Positions 23,036 through 32,180 of a stretch of 64,000 bases of DNA are shown here, piece after piece (positions within the stretch are counted from its first letter, which is position 1; every line of letters begins with the position of its first letter). The stretch comes from Paludibaculum fermentans (lineage in GTDB: Bacteria > Acidobacteriota > Terriglobia > Bryobacterales > Bryobacteraceae). The DNA lies in contig NZ_CP063849.1 in the NCBI RefSeq assembly GCF_015277775.1, positions 2,170,001-2,234,000 of the forward strand, read 5' to 3'. Made by a program: the position numbers and the translations under genes. The notes beneath the pieces were generated by a model. It ran no database searches. It had not been told where the DNA came from and saw only the letters and a program-made list of their open reading frames with translations.

Positions 23036-23719
23036 GTGAAATTCAGTCTCGCCCGCCTCTGTTCGCAGCACTTGCTGTTAGCAGTTTGCCTGTTGCTGGT
23101 AGTAGCAGCAGTACCCAGTCATGCGGCAACCGTTGTTCTTTACCCTTTCAGCGCGAACTTCAGCGCCAGCGTCGTTGGTTCCGGGGTAACGGAGAACCTG
23201 GATACCTCCCACATTCTGTCTGGCACCAGTGTTGGCAACGACGGCTTCGGCGTGGTGCTGGAGGCCTATCCGAATAGCGGCAGTACATCGGCGGGCCTCG
23301 CACTGATCAACAACAGTTTCTTCGCTGTCACGCTCGGCCTCACGCCGGTGACGTTAGGCCAACTGCATGTGGCGTATGAAGTCGGCAAGGGCGGATCCTC
23401 GGACCCGCGCGGCTACTTCGTTCGTTCCAGCCTGGACGGTTACACTTCGGATCTCATCAACCAGGTTTTGCCGGGGGGCTCAGCGGCCGCACCCGCGCTG
23501 CAGTCTTTCGATCTCGATGCGTCGGCAGAGAATGCCATCACCTTCCGGTTTTACCTCTACACGCCGAATCCCGGAGGCAATTCCGTGGATTTCCGGAACC
23601 TGCTGGTCACCACTTCCTCCACCCTGCCGAGTGGCAACCCGGTCCCGGAGCCCACAACTTGGGCATTGAGCGGACTGGGGCTGGCCGCCGTGGCCGCCTG
23701 GCGCCGCCGGCGAGCCTAG
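23036..23719 (+). CDS. PEP-CTERM sorting-domain protein
   Basis: 227 residues from a GTG at 23036 with GGAGGA upstream. An N-terminal signal peptide (LLLAVCLLLVVAAVPSHAA) precedes a beta-rich body of about 165 residues with no recognised fold. The C terminus shows the sorting signal: VPEPTTW, a hydrophobic helix (ALSGLGLAAVAAW) and a basic end, RRRRA. Such proteins are processed by exosortase (EpsH/XrtA) and associated with exopolysaccharide. No exosortase lies in this window. Its own terminator follows at 23794-23822. Confidence 0.88.
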   Translation: MKFSLARLCSQHLLLAVCLLLVVAAVPSHAATVVLYPFSANFSASVVGSGVTENLDTSHILSGTSVGNDGFGVVLEAYPNSGSTSAGLALINNSFFAVTLGLTPVTLGQLHVAYEVGKGGSSDPRGYFVRSSLDGYTSDLINQVLPGGSAAAPALQSFDLDASAENAITFRFYLYTPNPGGNSVDFRNLLVTTSSTLPSGNPVPEPTTWALSGLGLAAVAAWRRRRA

Positions 23720-24842
23720 CCGGATGGGGCCGAGGTCGCGCAACTGGACCTCTGTCGCCACAGGCTGTTCGTAGAAGCGAATCCATTTGGATGAAAACTC
23801 CGGGCTCCAGGGCCCGGAGTTTCTGTTTCATGACCCGAACTCCGGCCGGCTGCCCGGCAACCCGGGAGGGGCTTTCACGGTGCCACTGCTCCTGCGGGAT
23901 GAGGGGCGGCAGCGGGCAAGAGGCACGCGGCGCGACTGTGCCGACGCCGGTGCGCTGCCCGAGTCTTGTGAAATTGACCGGAGAGCCCGTCCCGACCGGG
24001 TGCCTCTGTCCAATGACCGTGTGCATCGGCGCTTTCTTGCCGGAGTGCCCCCATCGACCTGTCAGCCTGTGGCGGCAGCCGCGCGGACGCGTTCGCACCG
24101 AAGCCGGTCTCGCGGGACTTCCACCAGGAACTGCCGGGGTGGGGCGGAAAGAGGGAAGTGGGTTTGTTCCCTCAAATTCGGCGGTGGGTTCGGGGACGGC
24201 GGGCTGGCTGGCCGCCGGTTCCGGAGCCGATGGGTTTGTTCCCTCAAAAATTGCGGTGGGTTCCGGCGGGACGGGCTGGCTGGCCGGCGGTTCCGGAGCA
24301 GATGGGTTTGTTCCCTCAAAATTCGCGGTGGGTTGGGTGGCTTCGGACCCGGACGGCTCGCAGGAGGCCAGGAGTTCGGCGAAGTGGTCCAGGCCGGTGG
24401 GGGTGGCGAGGATGGCGGCTTCGACGCGGCGGAGGCGCAGCTGGATCCAACCGGCGTAGCGATTGAGGGCCTGAATGAAGCCGTGCTGGCGGAGGACCCA
24501 GTCGCGGGCGATGTCCTCGTTGCCGCGGCCGTATTCGAGTCCGGCGTTGAAGAGGGCGCGTTCGCGGCTCTCGTGGAGGGTGAGGTGGCCCTGGAGCATG
24601 TGCCACTCGTACGTGAGGTCGCGCAGGGTGGGATCGGCCAGGTTTTGGGTGCGGGCCTCGGCGAGGGCTCGGAAGTGGGCCTCGATGCGGGGCGGCATGC
24701 GGTGGTCTTCGCTGTAGGCTCCCGTGCGGCGGGCGTTGTCGGAGACCTTGGCTTTGCCGGCGGCGGTGCGGGGGCCGGTGGATTTGCGGGCGTTGGCTCG
24801 GTTGGCAGCGAGGCGCTTTTCGGAGATTTGGGTCAGGGGCAT
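23607..24842 (-). CDS. Hypothetical acidobacterial protein with 24-residue FEGTNP repeats
   Basis: An open frame of 411 codons from the ATG at 24842. The first about 165 residues look conserved and globular: a basic start (EKRLAANRANARKSTGPRT) with a helical region rich in Arg/Glu, which I associate with a widespread family of uncharacterised acidobacterial proteins. Then come three 24-residue units built on FEGTNPSAPEP. After about residue 245 the sequence is low-complexity, contains a terminator for the opposite gene, and overlaps the PEP-CTERM CDS by 113 nt. The true 3' end may be earlier in another frame. No function can be assigned. Confidence 0.6.
   Translation of the reverse strand: MPLTQISEKRLAANRANARKSTGPRTAAGKAKVSDNARRTGAYSEDHRMPPRIEAHFRALAEARTQNLADPTLRDLTYEWHMLQGHLTLHESRERALFNAGLEYGRGNEDIARDWVLRQHGFIQALNRYAGWIQLRLRRVEAAILATPTGLDHFAELLASCEPSGSEATQPTANFEGTNPSAPEPPASQPVPPEPTAIFEGTNPSAPEPAASQPAVPEPTAEFEGTNPLPSFRPTPAVPGGSPARPASVRTRPRGCRHRLTGRWGHSGKKAPMHTVIGQRHPVGTGSPVNFTRLGQRTGVGTVAPRASCPLPPLIPQEQWHRESPSRVAGQPAGVRVMKQKLRALEPGVFIQMDSLLRTACGDRGPVARPRPHPARLAGGARRPRRPAPVRSMPKLWAPGPGCHSAGWRKW
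23794..23822. terminator. Intrinsic (possibly bidirectional) terminator
   Basis: AAACTCCGGGC (23795-23805) pairs with GCCCGGAGTTT (23812-23822) over a 6-nt loop, flanked by AAAA on the left and a T-rich stretch (TTTCTGTTTC) on the right. It ends the PEP-CTERM transcript 75 nt after its stop, and lies inside the 3' part of the opposing open frame. Confidence 0.7.
24157..24336. repeat. 72-bp tandem repeat, about 2.5 units
   Basis: Units begin at 24157, 24229 and 24301, each starting (G)ATGGGTTTGTTCCCTCAAA or a close variant. The period is exactly 72 bp (24 codons), and the units encode the FEGTNP repeats of the minus-strand protein. The copies differ by point changes, so the duplication is not very recent. 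Confidence 0.85.
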
Positions 24843-26495
24843 GGGGTGGGTCCTTTCCGGGTTCCTGTTCGGGAGTGCCTTGGGTTCAGTGCACCTGCTG
24901 GATGGGGCGGAGGGTCAGCAGGCCGGTGTCCGGGAAGGCGCCAGCGTCAGGTACGGGGCTGTTCATGTGAAATATCCTCTATACCCATTCTTAGGGGGCG
25001 TGGACCAAGGATCTAGGAGAGGAATGTCTGCAATTGGCTGATTGCATTGGAGAAGATTTTTTTGATCGTCGTGTGATGAAAGAAGCTCAATGTGGCAAAA
25101 CGGGGGAATACTGCGGGGGAAGGCGGAGCTTCGTGAGGAGGGTGTGGGGGTGGGCTGGAATGCGGAGTGAGCGGCTGCTCGCTCGTGAGGTCGGCGGCCT
25201 TGACTCGCTGCCCTTCAAGATCGCGACCCGTCCCAGTGGCCATTTCGATGGGTTAAATGCGTACTCCGGGATACTTTATGGTCTAAGGATGGGTGTGATT
25301 GTGCCCTGTATGTTATTGCATTCAGGCCAGTTGCTGGACTGTAGAGGACGAACAGGTATCCGGACTTCGAGCGGGCAAGCGTCGGACGGCGAGTGGACTG
25401 AGACTGTAAGGCTTTCCTTTTCAATGGCTTGTGGATTGGTACACTTCATGGGCGTGCATATCGGCAGAATGCGTATGGCCTCCAACAGGATCTTGATATC
25501 GGCAATCTGCTTATCTGCGGCGGGAGAGACGGCGTATCGAGCGCGGTGTCTGGAGTCAGATACGAAAGCCATGGCGATCCTAGCCTCCGGGAGATCTTAG
25601 CACGTACGCAGCACGGGGACGTCCTGTCATTTGGCGAATCGCCGGCAGTACGGGGGCACGGGGACGGCACGGGGACGTCCTGGTCTGTCGCTTCGCGAAA
25701 TGCCGCAAAAGCATCCATTCTCGACGGTAATGAATGACAGGCGAGGCTTCCTCAGGTTGTCTACCACGAACTGTGCGAATATGCCGGCAAGAAGCTCGCA
25801 TGGCGGCTGCTCCTCGCCAGGACTTCGGCTGCTGAGAACAGCACCCCGTCAGTTTGGATCACCAGGTCTGGTAAGGCTTCCGATATTGGAATTCTGGAGA
25901 TTCCGGTATTGAATATCTGCGGAAGAAAGCGAGCGTGACAGACGAGGACGTCCACCATCCACGGTCCTGAGCCGTGATGCGGGCAATGACGTGCAGGCGC
26001 TCTACCGCAGCTCAACTAAGTCAGGAACTTTGTCAGGAACTCCCACTCTGGCCCTGTGGGCCGCGCCAGTAAACCTAAGGGAGCCTCTGCCGATGCCGGA
26101 GTCCTTGAAATCCTCCGAGACTCTCCATTCCGAGAGTGCACTGGAGCCTCGGGATGGCCGCACCGGGCTCCCGCCACAAACGGGAACCGCGAACCAGTCC
26201 ATTCTTCAATGACTCCCTAATTACCACTCCCACGCAGATGAGCTATCAGCCACCGGCATGCGGTGCGGCAGCAGGGCGAAGTTCTCGCGTTGATAGATCG
26301 GCTCAGATTCTCGGCAAGAAACCGAAACCGGTCGATCGCGAGCCCACCGCCATGGTTCTCGTTTCCAGCATCTTCAGGCAGATTCCGCATGCATTCCCTC
26401 GCAGCGAGCGAGCCTCGCCCGCTGGCCACGAGCGCCCACTCCCCTTCGCGGCACAACCGGTTGGAGCGCCGGCTGGTCCGCGGCGTCTTCCCTGG
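24843..26495. other. Gene-poor accessory stretch with REP-like motifs
   Basis: I see no credible gene in about 1.65 kb; the short open frames on both strands overlap each other and resemble no family. The segment is more AT-rich than the flanks between 24960 and 25120. It holds three copies of a REP-like motif: 25615-25628 and 25671-25689 (GGGGACGTCCTG..CTGTC) and, in the other orientation, 25937-25955 (GACAGACGAGGACGTCC). Confidence 0.55.
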
Positions 26496-26940
26496 CTACA
26501 TGCCCAGTAGCGAATTGCCTGACGGCACGGGCTGTTGCGCCAGGTCCGTGCGTTCGAAGAACTGGAACATCAGCCACAATCCCAGCAAGGCGGCCGAGAG
26601 GGCCAGTCCGGCCAGGACGGCTCCGTTGGCAGGCAGCAGGTGAACCGCCCACGGAGTCAAAGCCACGCCCGAATGAGTGACGGACTCACTCCAGAAGGGC
26701 ATCGGGAAGATGAGCGGCAGCAGGGGAGCAATCATGAGCAGGACGAACGTCCCGCCCCGCCAGCCCTGGCCCCAGGAGAAGCCGACCGGCACCAGCGCGA
26801 TCCACTGCAGGTAGAGCACTATCAGGATGAGCATCACCTGCTCGGCCAGCGCCGCGTGCAGCAGATTCCCGCTGGGCATGCGAATCCAGGGCGCGTCCTG
26901 GTTTGCCGTTTCGGCCACCGGGACCGCCCCCACAACGGAC
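26496..26940 (-). pseudogene. C-terminal fragment of a membrane protein
   Basis: About 145 residues with three to four predicted transmembrane helices (VMLILIVLYLQWIALVPVGF, FVLLMIAPLLPLIFPM, AVLAGLALSAALLGLWLMFQF). The frame enters from a truncated RAYT transposase sequence near 26940, and its first residues are that gene read in another frame. The natural N terminus is therefore missing. The family is not recognised; an ABC-type permease half or transport subunit is possible. It looks like the 3' remnant of a gene broken by a rearrangement. Confidence 0.55.
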
Positions 26941-27256
26941 AGGAATTGAAACGGTTCTGCCAAAGGTGCCCACAACGACCCCGGCGAGCGTTCAGATACT
27001 GTGCGTACCGGCCGTGCACTCGCTGCATGACTTCAGCTAGGACGGGCGCCTCGTGCGGTACGGCAATCAGGTGTATGTGATTGGCCATCAGGCAATAAGC
27101 CAGAATCGGGAGGTTGCTGACGGCCGCCTGTTCCCTTAATAAACTCAGGTAGGTCAGCCGGTCACGGCGGGAATGGAACACCGACTGGCGGTCGATACCA
27201 CGTTGAGTAATGTGATGCGCTACACCGGGCGCAATGAATCGAGCGGATCGAGGCAT
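26937..27256 (-). pseudogene. Truncated RAYT (REP-associated Y1 transposase)
   Basis: The ATG at 27256 begins MPRSARFIAPGVAHHITQRG, matching the complete RAYT at 34273-34968. The HUH motif is present in YCLMANHIHLIAVP. Similarity stops after HLWQNRFNSCPL near 26940, before the region that carries the catalytic tyrosine, so the protein should be inactive. The break coincides with the start of the membrane-protein fragment. A REP-like GACAGGCCAGGGCGTCC lies upstream at 27310-27327. Confidence 0.8.
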
Positions 27257-27309
27257 TCTGATCAATCAGTACGCTGCAGGATGATTATTTCTCATTCAAA
27301 TACGAGAAT

Positions 27310-27327
27310 GACAGGCCAGGGCGTCCA
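27310..27327. repeat. REP-like motif upstream of the truncated RAYT
   Basis: GACAGGCCAGGGCGTCCACC starts at 27310 and resembles 25937-25955 (GACAGACGAGGACGTCCACC) and the reverse complement of 25671-25689. RAYT genes are typically flanked by the REP sequences they mobilise. Confidence 0.5.
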
Positions 27328-27399
27328 CCCTCCAAGTTTCTGGAGAGTGGTTTTCCCTTGACAACTACTTATCATGGATGTCCCCATTCCTTTCTTTTA

Positions 27400-28086
27400 T
27401 CATGGGTTTTCCTGTTTTTTCGATGATCGTGGAGTTGTCCGCTCGAGACGGAGAACAGTGCGAATTTCCACATCATCGCCGCATACATGCGAAATCTTCG
27501 CAGCAAGCCATCCTCTCTTCTGTATCGTGCCTTGCAGCAACTCTCCTCTTCTGCAAACGCGAAAGACGCGCCCATACTCATCGCTCACGGATGTCCCCGG
27601 CCTTTTTGCAGCGTCGGCAAACTGTGCCCCAGAAATAGGACGGCCTTCTTCATCCTGCACTCTCAGCAAAGCAACGATGTCGGCCGACAGGGCCAAGTGG
27701 TCACATGCTCGGTCGTCATATACTACCGACATGCGAGCGCTATTAGGCCATCGTGCTTTTATATTTCTAAGCAGTACGGAGCCACAAATATCATTGCCAA
27801 CTACTATGTCGATTGGCATTAACGGTCCATCGCAAAAGCGAACAACTCCGTATTTATCACTAATACTCTCATAAAGTGTAGTCCGATGCTCACCAATAAA
27901 ACCGACGCCAACGCCCGCCATTGGCCTGTGCAGTGAGGAGCGAACGGTCACTTCAAACGCGCAAAAGGATTGACCAAAGGACTGACCTCCTGCGATCCCA
28001 ACCAGAGCTACATAGAGAAACACACCTCGAGCCACCCAGGTGCAAGGCATTTTGTCGAAATAGACAAGCGTGCTCAATAAAGGCAT
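27400..28086 (-). CDS. Secreted hypothetical protein downstream of RHS tip 2 (immunity candidate)
   Basis: 228 residues. The ATG at 28086 overlaps the end of the RHS gene by 13 nt and has GGAGA upstream; a later ATG at 28050 is possible. A hydrophobic leader (GVFLYVALVGIAGGQSFGQ) predicts export. Two segments resemble carboxypeptidase-regulatory-like beta folds (MAGVGVGFIGEHRTTLYESISDKYGVVRF and PISGAQFADA in shorter parts), and there are several cysteines. No family match is recognised. Its position directly behind the variable RHS tip and its lower GC match the immunity-gene slot of polymorphic toxin loci. Immunity function is inference only. Confidence 0.6.
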   Translation of the reverse strand: MPLLSTLVYFDKMPCTWVARGVFLYVALVGIAGGQSFGQSFCAFEVTVRSSLHRPMAGVGVGFIGEHRTTLYESISDKYGVVRFCDGPLMPIDIVVGNDICGSVLLRNIKARWPNSARMSVVYDDRACDHLALSADIVALLRVQDEEGRPISGAQFADAAKRPGTSVSDEYGRVFRVCRRGELLQGTIQKRGWLAAKISHVCGDDVEIRTVLRLERTTPRSSKKQENP

Positions 28087-31000
28087 TTGTGGACAATCTC
28101 CAAGTTTGCTTTTCTAGTCTCAGCGTCGCTTGTTTTTTCTATTGTCACTTGATGACGGAGTTCGTGAATAATGATCATTTCACCAAGCTGAGAGGAGCTC
28201 AAGCGAGTAAGCAAAGCCCTGTTCATATATCCGAGAAAGTTATATGGACGACCCGTACTGGTTGTTAGATGCGAGAAATCATCCCAGTTATTGTAGTCGA
28301 GGTTGATATTAATCGTGCCGAAGCCCTTTGTATTCGCCGCAGCTGGCTTGTCAGCGGGAACTCCGTTATTGACGACTATATTCCCCAGGTGGAGGTAGTT
28401 GAATTTCAACCTGTCGAACCATTTCTGTGCCGCATCAGCACTACTAAAACCGAGCAATTCGAAGCAGTCCTTCTTCCCGAGATCAGCACGCGCGCGCTGG
28501 GTGGCGGCGAACGCACTGTATGGAGGATCCGGCTCCTCAGCAGGAGCCGGTGACGGCTCGTATCCGGGTGTCCCTCCCCCGGGGCAATACTCAAACATCG
28601 GGTCACATTCAAATGGGTCGCAACTCTGGTACTCGGCGGGACAAGGCCCTCCGGGAGCTCTCATATTCAATCCCCGTGGATCTAGATAATTCACCGGGTC
28701 ATTCGCCACATACGCATACATATTCCAACTTTGAGGATTCTCCCCCATTCTGATTCCCTGATATGGATCCGCCGTTGTGAACCGCCCAAACTGCGGTGAG
28801 TAATATCGATTCTGAGCGTAATCGAGGCTACTAACCCCGTCCCGGGTATATGTCGCAAACTTCTCGCGGTCAGCGCTGGCGTTCCCCGACTGCTGTTCCC
28901 CATAGGGGTAGTAGCTCAAGGACTCAGTCCCGCTTTTCACCACACTCCCGAGTCTGTCGGTCACCATGGAGTTTGCTCCGCTGCCGATCAACCGGCCAGA
29001 GAACCAAACCCGGATCGACGCCGACGAGAAGTACTTGTGCCCGTTCGCCTTCGTGCCTCGCTGGTACACGCCCAGCAACTCTCCTCCGAGGCCGTAAAAG
29101 AACGTCTCCACCGTTCCCGTCGGGCGCGTGATCTGAATCCGCTGATTCGCTGCCGAGTACATGTACCCCTCGGCTCCGTTGCCCGTCGTCACGGTCGCCA
29201 TCCGGTTGAAGAGGTCGTAGGTCGCCGTGCCCGAACCGGTCCCGAAGCCCGTCATGTTTCCGTTGGCGTCGTAGGTCATGCCTGTTCCGGTCATCCGGTT
29301 CGTCGCCGGGTCGACAGTGAATACGGCCGACGGCCCCGTGCCCTTCGTCCTGTTCTGCTGCAGGCGATTGCCAAAGCCATCATAGACCCACTCGAGGCCC
29401 CACTCCGGTCCCGTCGTCGAAGCCGCGATCAAACGCCCCAACTGATCGTATTGATAGGAGACCTCTTCGCCACTCACGTTGTCTTTCCGCGAGGTGATCC
29501 GCCCGTCGTTGGCGGTCGCCGAGTATCGATACTCGATGTTCGATCCGCGCCCTGACGCCTGCGTCAACTGTCCCAGACCGTTGTAGGTGAACGACTCAGT
29601 GTCGGAGGTCCCATCCGGCTTGTACACCACCATCTGGGTAATCTGCGCAGCCGCATTTCGCAGCGCACCGGCCCGACTGCCGGGCGCAATCGGATATGTA
29701 GAGTCGCGTAAGGCCGACACTCCCATTGGGTCGTAGAAATAGGTCAGGGTCCGTCCCGTCTCTGCTACTGTCCCATTGAGGTTGTAGACATCTGGATACT
29801 TCATGGACGCCATGCGCCCCTCGGTGTCATACGTGTAGTTCGCCTCCAACGGTGTGTCGTTGTTCTGGAATTCCACTTTCTTCTTCGTGATGAGACCGCC
29901 CACCGAGTATTCGTACGTTTCCACCACTGGACCCAACGTCACCGTGCTCAGCCGCCCCTGCGCATTTACACCATTGTCGTAGAAGTAGGTCGGCGACTGG
30001 GTGTAGTCATAATTCGTCCATCCGACTGGCTTCACATACACGCCCACCAGCCGGCCATAGCCGTCTCGCCCGTACATCGTCACGACACCTGTGGCGTCCG
30101 TCTTCGTTGCCACTTGGCCATCCGCCCCGTAGGTGTAGGTAGTTGTGCCTGTTTCCGGCTGAATCACGCTCGTCAACTGGAACAGCGAATTGTAGTTAAA
30201 CGTGCGAGTCTGCGTCGTCGCCCCGCGCGTCATCGTCACGGTCCGGAGTTGATTGAAAAGATTGTAGGTATAGTCGGTTTCCACCTCCTGCGGCTCGCTA
30301 CCTCCCGGGATATAGGCCGGATTCGGTTCGGTCACGTGCACCAGGTTGCCAAAGGCATCCATCCTGTATTTCTTCCAGATCGGCTTATTCGTATCCCGAA
30401 CCGGCGACGTCACCTTCACTGTATTCCCTTCGTAGAGGTAAGTGGTCTCCCCCGCGCCATCAGGCAGGGTCACTGTCACCGTTCTGCCGCGTCCATCGTA
30501 GGTGTACTCCGTGTACTTCGGTGTCACACCCGGCACGTAGGGCATAGAGACTCGCTTCAGTTTGCCGGTGGGCGAGCAGGCACAGGGCGCATATTGCGTG
30601 TCCTTGATCGAGAGAGTCGAACCAGTGACTCCAAGTCGGGTCTGGACCACTCTGCCGAATCCATCGAAGTCCGTGGAGGTGATGCCAACCGCGGAACTCG
30701 AGCTGGTTGTGTTGGTCCAGTAGTTATACTCGGTAATCCCGCCGTGCGCATTTGTGGCCGTCGCTGGCCGCTGGATGGAATCGTAGGTAAACGACGACGT
30801 CGCTCCGTTCGCGCCGGTCGTCTGAGTCAACCCAAGCATCTGGTTCCACTGGTAAGAGGTGGCGAGATTCGTGTTGTTGTTAGGCGTCGTCACCGCGGGA
30901 AGGGCATATTTCGTAGCCGCCGTCAGTGAGAACGCCACCTCCTTCGAGGTCAGCGGCTCTCGCGACCGGATCACGTTGCCGGCGATGTCGTAACTGACGC

Positions 31001-31352
31001 ACACATTGGGCTTGCCTAACTGGGAAACCCAGGTCGGCAGGCCGCGATCCGTCTTTGTTGTTCCAAAGGCTGAATCATGGAAGGTGATACCTGTCGCATC
31101 GGTCAACGCCACGCTGGAACTGCCGCAATCCGCGCTGCCCGCGCCGTCGTACTTAAACTGGGCCGAAGTCACCGTCTGCGTTCCCGCCGTCACCCCGACG
31201 CTCTGCACGCGGTCATACATGCCCTGGCTCGCCATGGTGGTATCCATCACCTTCCAGGCGCGCCGGGCCGGCGTGGTCAGATCCCCGTAGTCATACTGGC
31301 GCTCTTCCGTGGCATTCAAGTATCCGTCGCGAGTGAATTCCACCTTGGACAC
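28074..31352 (-). CDS. YD-repeat (RHS) protein, 5'-truncated, with HExxH C-terminal tip
   Basis: 1092 codons from a GTG, but the protein begins in the middle of an RHS core: SKVEFTRDGYLNATEERQYDY matches an internal site of the full-length RHS at 39521-45055. An in-frame TGA lies just upstream, so the signal peptide and N-terminal third are missing. YD repeats run to the conserved core end (DYAQNRYYSPQFGRFTTADPY, DPVNYLDPRGL at about 885-930). After that comes a unique tip of about 160 residues with HELRH (1063-1067) and cysteines near both ends (KKDCFE, HKCLY). A zincin-like metallopeptidase is plausible. Without a secretion signal it is probably a silent cassette. Confidence 0.8.
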   Translation of the reverse strand: MSKVEFTRDGYLNATEERQYDYGDLTTPARRAWKVMDTTMASQGMYDRVQSVGVTAGTQTVTSAQFKYDGAGSADCGSSSVALTDATGITFHDSAFGTTKTDRGLPTWVSQLGKPNVCVSYDIAGNVIRSREPLTSKEVAFSLTAATKYALPAVTTPNNNTNLATSYQWNQMLGLTQTTGANGATSSFTYDSIQRPATATNAHGGITEYNYWTNTTSSSSAVGITSTDFDGFGRVVQTRLGVTGSTLSIKDTQYAPCACSPTGKLKRVSMPYVPGVTPKYTEYTYDGRGRTVTVTLPDGAGETTYLYEGNTVKVTSPVRDTNKPIWKKYRMDAFGNLVHVTEPNPAYIPGGSEPQEVETDYTYNLFNQLRTVTMTRGATTQTRTFNYNSLFQLTSVIQPETGTTTYTYGADGQVATKTDATGVVTMYGRDGYGRLVGVYVKPVGWTNYDYTQSPTYFYDNGVNAQGRLSTVTLGPVVETYEYSVGGLITKKKVEFQNNDTPLEANYTYDTEGRMASMKYPDVYNLNGTVAETGRTLTYFYDPMGVSALRDSTYPIAPGSRAGALRNAAAQITQMVVYKPDGTSDTESFTYNGLGQLTQASGRGSNIEYRYSATANDGRITSRKDNVSGEEVSYQYDQLGRLIAASTTGPEWGLEWVYDGFGNRLQQNRTKGTGPSAVFTVDPATNRMTGTGMTYDANGNMTGFGTGSGTATYDLFNRMATVTTGNGAEGYMYSAANQRIQITRPTGTVETFFYGLGGELLGVYQRGTKANGHKYFSSASIRVWFSGRLIGSGANSMVTDRLGSVVKSGTESLSYYPYGEQQSGNASADREKFATYTRDGVSSLDYAQNRYYSPQFGRFTTADPYQGIRMGENPQSWNMYAYVANDPVNYLDPRGLNMRAPGGPCPAEYQSCDPFECDPMFEYCPGGGTPGYEPSPAPAEEPDPPYSAFAATQRARADLGKKDCFELLGFSSADAAQKWFDRLKFNYLHLGNIVVNNGVPADKPAAANTKGFGTININLDYNNWDDFSHLTTSTGRPYNFLGYMNRALLTRLSSSQLGEMIIIHELRHQVTIEKTSDAETRKANLEIVHKCLY

Positions 31353-31433
31353 CTTTTCGTTGCTGGTGCCTGGGTCGAGCCTGGTGGACGTCCCCTTCCA
31401 CCGTTCCGCTCAGTTGGATCCCGCATCCGCAAC

Positions 31434-32180
31434 TTACTTGTCGTTATGGACGTTCTCTTTCTTCAGGCTCGGCCACCACTGCTCTAGCATCTGAAGAGTC
31501 TCGGAAGCCCCCTTTACGATTCTCGCATCCGGATATTTCCTTAGTTTATCGAGAAGCTCTTTGGTATTTTCCGGAGAAGACAATATACCGGATGCGTATG
31601 CGGACGGCCACAGACCACTTACAAAGGCTTCGACATCAGCTATCCCTACAGGAACTAGCAACAATTCACTAACACAACGCCCCGGCGACATTCCACGGCA
31701 AAAACCAGGCTCATGAGCCCCATTCCACACTTCCAAATTATAGCGTGCTACATCTCCAACGGATCGATATATGCCAGCTTCGGCCCTCAGGAAATAGATC
31801 CTCCGTTGACCAGCGACGGGAATATAGGCCGGCACTCCTGCACCGACATCACTTTCTTCACTCAACTCGAACAAATAAAACTCCATCGGATTCGCAGGGA
31901 TCGCGCCTTTGATTTCTTGCTCAACATCGATACGGATTCTGGTCAATTCGGTTTTTACTTGAGCATCGCCATGTGACCTCTGAGGCTGACCAATCTTATC
32001 CACCGAGAGCACCCGGCCGAGGACAATTAGTGGAGCCGCAGAGGCACGCTGCAGCCACTTCTCGAATGATAGCTGCCTCTCTGATGTCTGCCATTGATCG
32101 CGGAGCTGAGCGGGATGCGAACAGGCGGCCATTTGCCCAAAAATCACAACCCCTGCGATAATGTCGCGACCTATGGGCAT
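31434..32180 (-). CDS. Putative lipoprotein downstream of RHS tip 3 (immunity candidate)
   Basis: 248 residues. The ATG at 32180 overlaps the tip-3 stop by 10 nt. The leader (IIAGVVIFGQMAACSH) resembles a lipoprotein signal with Cys at the MAAC site, so the protein may be membrane-anchored outside the cytoplasm. The body is not a recognised family and has segments such as IRIDVEQEIKGAI and PVAGQRRIYFLR, which could be a beta fold. It occupies the same slot behind an RHS tip as the genes at 27400 and 38709. Composition is AT-richer than the RHS core. Immunity is inferred from position. Confidence 0.6.
   Translation of the reverse strand: MPIGRDIIAGVVIFGQMAACSHPAQLRDQWQTSERQLSFEKWLQRASAAPLIVLGRVLSVDKIGQPQRSHGDAQVKTELTRIRIDVEQEIKGAIPANPMEFYLFELSEESDVGAGVPAYIPVAGQRRIYFLRAEAGIYRSVGDVARYNLEVWNGAHEPGFCRGMSPGRCVSELLLVPVGIADVEAFVSGLWPSAYASGILSSPENTKELLDKLRKYPDARIVKGASETLQMLEQWWPSLKKENVHNDK

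Noticed and set aside
24157-24336. Tandem repeats considered as a CRISPR array.
   Set aside because: Units are contiguous, coding, and without unique spacers.
23787-25016. A 409-codon plus-strand frame through the 72-bp repeats.
   Set aside because: Gly/Arg-rich translation without family resemblance. The minus-strand frame has the conserved-looking N-terminal domain.
25034-25600. A 188-codon plus-strand frame and an overlapping 98-codon minus-strand frame.
   Set aside because: No ribosome site, no recognisable protein, and two incompatible frames in the same place.
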